Source of the DNA: an uncultured Gemmatimonadota bacterium | GTDB lineage: Bacteria; Gemmatimonadota; Gemmatimonadetes; Longimicrobiales; Gaopeijiaceae | Assembly: GCA_937136445.1 (NCBI GenBank) | Contig: CAKZOQ010000218.1 | Span: forward strand, 1 to 10,231 | Reading direction: 5' to 3' | Length of the DNA stretch: 10,231 nt | Shown here: positions 6,299-10,231 of the stretch, in pieces | How the letters are laid out: every line of letters begins with the position of its first letter | Numbering within the stretch: position 1 is the first letter of the stretch | Notes under the pieces: model-generated | The model's input: the letters and a program-made list of their open reading frames with translations, nothing else | Told to the model about the DNA's origin: nothing | Databases searched by the model: none | Made by a program: the position numbers and the translations under genes

Positions 6299-8014
6299 AT
6301 GGCTCAGGCTACCACCGCCCCGGTCCAGGACACCCACGGGCACGACACCCACGGGCACCACGACGAGGGCTGGTTCAAGAAGTATTTCTGGTCCACCGAC
6401 CACAAGATGATCGCCAAGCAGTACCTGTGGACGAGCATCTTCATGGCGGTCGTCGGGGGGCTCATGGCGTACGTCTTCCGGATGCAGCTCGCCTTCCCGG
6501 GCATCGAGGTGCCAGGGTTCGGGCTGGTGTCTCCGGGAGAGTACAACGCCCTGATCACGAATCATGGCTCCATCATGATCTTCTGGGTGGCCATGCCCAT
6601 GCTCATCGCCGCCTGGGGGAATTTCCTGATCCCCCTGATGATCGGCGCGGATGACATGGTCTTCCCGCGGATCAACCGGCTTTCTTTCCAGATCTTCCTG
6701 ATCTCGGCCATCCTCATCCTGGCCTCACTCTTCGTGCAGGGTGGAGGATTCGGAGGGGCCTGGACCTCCTATCCACCCCTCTCGGCCAACCCTGAATACA
6801 ACCTCACCGGCCTGGGAGCCAGCATCTGGCTCATCGCGGTGGCGCTGGAGTTCGTCGCCTTCCTCCTGGGAGGGATCAACTTCATCGTGACGCTGATGAA
6901 CTCCCGGGCGCCGGGGATGAAGGCCTACGACATCCCGGTGACGGTGTGGATGATCGTCATCGCCAGCATCCTCTTCATGCTGTCGGTGGGGCCGCTCATC
7001 GCCGGGGCCATCATGCTCCTCTTCGACCAGACGCTGAACACCGGGTTCTACGATCCGGCTCGAGGCGGTGACCCCATCCTCTGGCAGCACCTCTTCTGGT
7101 TCTTCGGGCACCCCGAGGTCTACGTGGTGCTCCTGCCCGCCATCGGATTCGTCATCGACATCATCGCGACCTTCGCCCGGAAGAAGCTCTTCGGGTACAA
7201 GATCATGGTGTACACGGCGGTGGCGACGGCGGTGCTCTCCTTCTTCGTGTGGGCGCACCACCAGTTCATCGCCGGCATCGACCCCCGGATGGCCAACGTC
7301 TTCACGGTGACCACGCTCCTCATCTCGGTGCCCATCGCCGAGCTGCTCTTCGTGATCATCGCCACCCTCTACGGCGGGTCCATCAAGTTCACCACGCCCA
7401 TGCTCTGGGCCCTGTCCTTCGTCGCCACCTTCCTCATCGGCGGCGTGACGGGGATCTTCCTGGGGGCGTCGGGATCGGACATCTACCTGCACGACACCTA
7501 CTTCGTGCTGGCGCACTTCCACTACACCTTCTTCCCCATCGCCATCATCGGTGGGTTCGCGGCCTTCACCTACTGGTTCCCCAAGATGTTCGGGACCATG
7601 CTGGACGAGACGTTGGGGAAGATCCACTTCTGGGGCACCGTCATCCCCTTCCAATTCATCTTCATCCCGCTCTTCGCGCTGGGGCTGGGTGGGCAGCACC
7701 GACGCATCTACAACTTCCAGAACTTCCCCGAGCTGGCCTCGATGCAGCCGCTGCGGGTGACGGCCACGCTGGCGCTCATCGTGATGATCCTCTTCCAGCT
7801 CGTCTTCTTCTGGAATCTCTTCCGGAGTCTCCGGAGCAAGGAGAAGGCGCCGATGAATCCGTGGAAAGCCAACACGCTGGAGTGGACCACGCCGTCGCCT
7901 CCGCCCCACGGGAACTGGCCCCCGGACCAGATGCCCAAGGTCTACCGCGGGCCCTACGAGTACAGCGTGCCCGACCGTGACACCGACTACTGGCCACAGA
8001 ACGAGCCGAGCTGA
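6299..8014 (+). CDS. coxA: Heme-copper oxidase subunit I, A-type but lacking the K-channel lysine
   Basis: This 571-residue, roughly 12-helix protein holds the heme a and heme a3-CuB centres. Heme a ligands are H89 (NHGSIM) and H408; heme a3 uses H406 (LAHFHYT). CuB uses H271 in GHPEVY with the cross-link tyrosine Y275, plus H320-H321 (WAHHQF). D-channel entrance residues N108, D119 and N126 and the channel-end E273 are kept, as are the propionate arginines R468-R469. In helix VIII, where A-type enzymes have PTGIK, it reads PIAEL: the K-channel Thr and Lys become I346 and L349, with a new E348. In helix IV the usual serines are replaced by A187 and F188, with a new E184. The N-terminus is His-rich. 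ATG 6299 has GAGGA six bases upstream. O2 reduction is the default call; another heme-copper activity such as NO reduction is possible. Confidence 0.93.
   Translation: MAQATTAPVQDTHGHDTHGHHDEGWFKKYFWSTDHKMIAKQYLWTSIFMAVVGGLMAYVFRMQLAFPGIEVPGFGLVSPGEYNALITNHGSIMIFWVAMPMLIAAWGNFLIPLMIGADDMVFPRINRLSFQIFLISAILILASLFVQGGGFGGAWTSYPPLSANPEYNLTGLGASIWLIAVALEFVAFLLGGINFIVTLMNSRAPGMKAYDIPVTVWMIVIASILFMLSVGPLIAGAIMLLFDQTLNTGFYDPARGGDPILWQHLFWFFGHPEVYVVLLPAIGFVIDIIATFARKKLFGYKIMVYTAVATAVLSFFVWAHHQFIAGIDPRMANVFTVTTLLISVPIAELLFVIIATLYGGSIKFTTPMLWALSFVATFLIGGVTGIFLGASGSDIYLHDTYFVLAHFHYTFFPIAIIGGFAAFTYWFPKMFGTMLDETLGKIHFWGTVIPFQFIFIPLFALGLGGQHRRIYNFQNFPELASMQPLRVTATLALIVMILFQLVFFWNLFRSLRSKEKAPMNPWKANTLEWTTPSPPPHGNWPPDQMPKVYRGPYEYSVPDRDTDYWPQNEPS
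6329..6358 (+). repeat. 15-bp tandem repeat in the subunit I N-terminus
   Basis: GACACCCACGGGCAC occurs twice in perfect tandem, encoding DTHGH twice (residues 11-20), followed by one more His. This short in-frame duplication builds the histidine-rich N-terminal tail of subunit I. Confidence 0.85.
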
Positions 8015-8022
8015 GGTCCATC

Positions 8023-8595
8023 GTGCAGAAGCCCATCGCAACCACGCGCAGCGCCAGCGGGATCCCCACCGGCCGTCTGGCCATCTGGTGGCTCCTCGCC
8101 TCGGAGATCGTGATCTTCGGGGGACTCCTGGCCTGTTACCTCCTCTTCCGCCTCGGCCACCCGGAATGGGCCGACGCGGCGGCGGTGACCAACACCGCCA
8201 TCGGGGCCACGAACACCTTCGTGCTCCTGACCTCTTCGTTCACGGCGGTCCTGGCACACCAGGCCGCCGAGCGGGGGGACGGCAAGAAGGCGGCCCGATT
8301 CCTGGTCTTCACCATCATCGGCGCCTGCCTCTTCCTGGGCATCAAGAGCTACGAGTGGTGGTACGAGATCAGCCACGGCTACACCATCACCAGCAACGGC
8401 TTCTGGTCCTTCTACTACACCGCGGCCGGGCTCCACGCAGCCCACGTGATCGCCGGGGCCATCGCCATGGGCTTCGTCGCCAAGGACGCGGCTCAGGGCA
8501 AGGAGCTCCAGCGGGTGGAGCTGGTCGGCATCTACTGGCACTTCGTGGATGTCGTCTGGATCTTCCTCTTCCCTCTTCTCTACATCGCGAAGTAG
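8023..8595 (+). CDS. coxC: Cytochrome c oxidase subunit III
   Basis: The 190-residue protein has about five transmembrane helices and the subunit III signature residues: E28 in SEIVIFGG, E111 in KSYEW, the histidines of GLHAAHVIAG (138, 141), and the C-terminal YWHFVDVVWIFLFPLLY. Subunit III holds no redox centre; it stabilises subunit I and supports proton uptake through the D channel. Five helices rather than seven is normal for many bacterial forms that lack the first two. The start is GTG 8023, with GAGGT (8013-8017) overlapping the subunit I stop five bases upstream. A second subunit III homologue is encoded two genes downstream. This one has the better conserved motif, so it is the likelier conventional subunit III. 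Confidence 0.93.
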   Translation: MQKPIATTRSASGIPTGRLAIWWLLASEIVIFGGLLACYLLFRLGHPEWADAAAVTNTAIGATNTFVLLTSSFTAVLAHQAAERGDGKKAARFLVFTIIGACLFLGIKSYEWWYEISHGYTITSNGFWSFYYTAAGLHAAHVIAGAIAMGFVAKDAAQGKELQRVELVGIYWHFVDVVWIFLFPLLYIAK

Positions 8596-8607
8596 GGCGC
8601 ACCGACC

Positions 8608-9378
8608 ATGACCGAGCACATCGATCAGACGGCGCCCCATGACGCGGGCGAGCATCACGACGACGGGCACCACGACGTCAACTACGCCAAGATCTACGTG
8701 GCGCTGCTGGTCCTCCTCGTCATCAGCATCCTGGGCCCCGAGCTGGGGATCACCTGGGTGACGCTCATCACCGCGTTCGGCATCGCCCTCGTGAAGGCGA
8801 CGATGGTGATCAACAACTTCATGCACCTGAAGTGGGAGAAGAACTTCATCAAGTGGGCCCTGGTGGTGTCCCTCCTCTTCGTGGCCCTCTTCTTCTTCGG
8901 GGTCGCCCCGGACGTGATGAAGCACGACGGCCTCCGCTGGGTGAACGACGCCGCCATCGCCTCGGTGGAGCGCGGCATCGAGCCGCCCCACGGGGAGGAA
9001 GGGGAGCACGCAGCCGAGGACGGCGAGGGCGAGGACCATGCGGAGGAAGGCGACGACACCACGGTCGAGGGTGAGGGCGCCACGGAGACCGTCGCCGCCG
9101 CCTTCAGCGCCCCGGACGCCTACAGCGCCACCTGCGCCACCTGCCACGGTCCCAACGGCGGCGGGGATGGTCCGGGCGCCGCGGCCCTCGACCCGCAGCC
9201 GGCCTCCTTCGCCACCACCGAATTCTGGGACGGGGTCACCCGGGAGAGCATGGTGAACGTGATCCAGAACGGTGGGGCTGCGGAAGGGCTCTCCGCGGCC
9301 ATGCCGGCCTGGGGCGCTCTCTACAGCGACGACGAGATCCAGCAGATCGTCGACTACGTCGAGACCTTCCAGCCGTAG
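8608..9378 (+). CDS. Subunit IV-like membrane protein fused to a cytochrome c domain
   Basis: The first 118 residues or so resemble prokaryotic oxidase subunit IV: a His/Asp-rich tail (EHHDDGHHD, 15-23) and three transmembrane helices (about 28-45, 49-70, 82-103) with the family's VKATMVINNFMHLKWEKN segment. A very acidic, His-containing linker (about 119-165) joins a class I cytochrome c domain with CATCH (176-180) as the heme site and M232 (AAMPAWG) as the probable sixth ligand, ending DDEIQQIVDYVETF. Three helices with a periplasmic C-terminus place the N-terminus in the cytoplasm, consistent with heme attachment outside. The fused domain could hand electrons to CuA of subunit II, replacing the cytochrome c domain that caa3 enzymes carry on subunit II. 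The ATG has only a weak GGGCG upstream. A single open frame with no internal stop supports a true fusion. Confidence 0.9.
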   Translation: MTEHIDQTAPHDAGEHHDDGHHDVNYAKIYVALLVLLVISILGPELGITWVTLITAFGIALVKATMVINNFMHLKWEKNFIKWALVVSLLFVALFFFGVAPDVMKHDGLRWVNDAAIASVERGIEPPHGEEGEHAAEDGEGEDHAEEGDDTTVEGEGATETVAAAFSAPDAYSATCATCHGPNGGGDGPGAAALDPQPASFATTEFWDGVTRESMVNVIQNGGAAEGLSAAMPAWGALYSDDEIQQIVDYVETFQP

Positions 9379-9385
9379 CGGAACG

Positions 9386-9988
9386 ATGGAGCACGCACTG
9401 GAGTCCACGGTCCAGGAACGTCCGGAGCCCCGGGAGGGCGAGAAGCTGCTCCCCGACGGGGTCCTGGGGATGATCCTCTTCATCTTCACCGAGGCGATGC
9501 TCTTTGCCGGGTTCATCTCGGCCTTCGTCATCGTGAAGTCCCAGGCCGCCGGACAGATGTGGCCACCCTTCGGGCAGCCCCGCCTCCCGGTGGAGGAGAC
9601 GGCGGTCAACACCGCGGCGCTCCTGGTGAGTGGGCTCGTGCTGGGGTTCGCTCAGTTCGCCTTCCGGAGGTCCGCCCGACAGGCGGTCCTCCCCTTCGCG
9701 GTCTCCATCTTCCTCGGCCTCTTCTTCGTGGGATTCCAGGGCGTGGAATGGGCGCAGCTCCTGGGTCAGGGACTCACCCTGCAGTCCAGCACCTACGGCG
9801 CCTTCTTCTACCTCATCGTCGGCGCCCACGCCATCCATGCGGTGGGCGCTCTGGCGGCTCTGGTCTGGGCCTGGTTCCGTCTCCGTGACGACGACCTCGG
9901 CCAGTCCGCCTTCACCACGGTCCAGCTCTTCTGGTACTTCGTGGTGCTTCTCTGGCCGATCCTCTACTGGAAGGTGTACCTGGCATGA
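9386..9988 (+). CDS. Second subunit III-like protein of the heme-copper oxidase
   Basis: The 200-residue protein has a charged N-terminus and about five transmembrane helices with subunit III landmarks: E36 in FTEAMLFAG, E121 in FQGVEW, and the histidines in STYGAFFYLIVGAHAIHAVGAL (148, 151). The C-terminal motif has drifted to LFWYFVVLLWPILY, losing the His and Asp of the usual WHFVD. It is clearly a homologue of the other subunit III, but divergent. It may form part of the same complex, or be an assembly factor or a NorE-like subunit III relative of the type found beside NO reductase genes. ATG 9386 lies 7 bp after the fusion gene's stop. Its own stop overlaps the next start as ATGA. Confidence 0.87.
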   Translation: MEHALESTVQERPEPREGEKLLPDGVLGMILFIFTEAMLFAGFISAFVIVKSQAAGQMWPPFGQPRLPVEETAVNTAALLVSGLVLGFAQFAFRRSARQAVLPFAVSIFLGLFFVGFQGVEWAQLLGQGLTLQSSTYGAFFYLIVGAHAIHAVGALAALVWAWFRLRDDDLGQSAFTTVQLFWYFVVLLWPILYWKVYLA

Positions 9989-10231
9989 GCACGCGACTCC
10001 GTAGCGCCGCCCTCGCCCTGATCCTCCTGCTCGTGCTGCCGGAGGTGGTGGCTGCCTGCCCTGTCTGCTTCGACCCCCGGGAAGAGAACCGGTTGGCCTT
10101 CATCGCCACGACGGCCTTCCTGAGCCTCCTTCCTCTGGGGATGGTGGCCGGGGCGGGGCTCTGGCTGCGCCGTCGGGTCCGGACCCTGGACGCCCAGGAG
10201 CTGGACCGCATGAATGGCGGCTCCGAAGGCC
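9985..10231 (+). CDS. Small CPVC membrane protein (3'-truncated)
   Basis: ATG 9985 overlaps the previous stop (ATGA) and 82 codons are open to the window edge. A signal-like hydrophobic stretch (about 7-24) ends VVAAC, followed by CPVCFDPREENR (25-36), one transmembrane helix (about 38-61) and a basic LRRRVR turn. C25 and C28 form a CxxC pair facing the periplasm. C25 also fits a lipobox, so lipidation is an alternative. Its coupling to the oxidase genes suggests a role in copper delivery or oxidase assembly, which is inferred. I do not know a named family. Confidence 0.75.
   Translation, partial: MSTRLRSAALALILLLVLPEVVAACPVCFDPREENRLAFIATTAFLSLLPLGMVAGAGLWLRRRVRTLDAQELDRMNGGSEG

Noticed and set aside
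5579..6565. 328-codon minus-strand frame opposite the subunit II gene
   Set aside because: The translation is charged and featureless, and it overlaps a gene with all CuA ligands intact.
6725..9612. Long open frames on the minus strand across the subunit I-III genes (for example 6725-8041 and 7987-9612)
   Set aside because: They lie opposite clearly conserved oxidase genes, have highly charged His/Arg/Glu-rich translations without domains, and are typical antisense by-products of high GC at third codon positions.

Overview
This GC-rich window comes from a Gram-negative bacterium. The outer-membrane DUF5916 barrel, several lipoproteins and periplasmic c-type cytochromes suggest a Gemmatimonadota-like or related lineage. 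That assignment is inferred from gene style and was not tested. No tRNA, rRNA, CRISPR array, transposase or prophage gene is visible.

Left part (1-3646, + strand): the 3' three quarters or so of a DUF5916 outer-membrane protein, a short GC hairpin, a previously easy-to-miss 33-residue single-helix membrane peptide, and a class V PLP-dependent aminotransferase-like enzyme whose GTG start overlaps the peptide's stop (GTGA). Centre (3656-4580): a DUF192 lipoprotein on the minus strand ends 9 bp from the aminotransferase, and its start is divergent from a Trm112/UPF0434-family small protein on the plus strand.

Right part (4757-10231, + strand): a tightly packed respiratory operon. In order: a diheme cytochrome c lipoprotein, a 58-residue single-helix protein, subunit II (CuA), subunit I, subunit III, a subunit IV-cytochrome c fusion, a second subunit III-like protein, and the start of a small CPVC membrane protein that runs off the window. 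Gaps are 17 bp or less, with one ATGA overlap. The likely electron path is diheme cytochrome and/or the cytochrome c domain fused to subunit IV, then CuA in subunit II, then heme a and the heme a3-CuB centre of subunit I.

The most notable point is that subunit I keeps every metal ligand, the HPEVY active-site tyrosine and the D-channel entrance of A-type oxygen reductases. It lacks the K-channel lysine, and it carries unusual glutamates in helices IV and VIII. Together with the cytochrome c domain moved from subunit II to subunit IV and the two subunit III genes, this marks a non-canonical heme-copper oxidase cluster. Whether it reduces O2 in the usual way or belongs to a divergent heme-copper family (including A-family-derived NO reductases) cannot be settled from sequence reading alone. 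The 176-bp leader before the operon has stacked palindromes and a hairpin covering part of the ribosome binding site.
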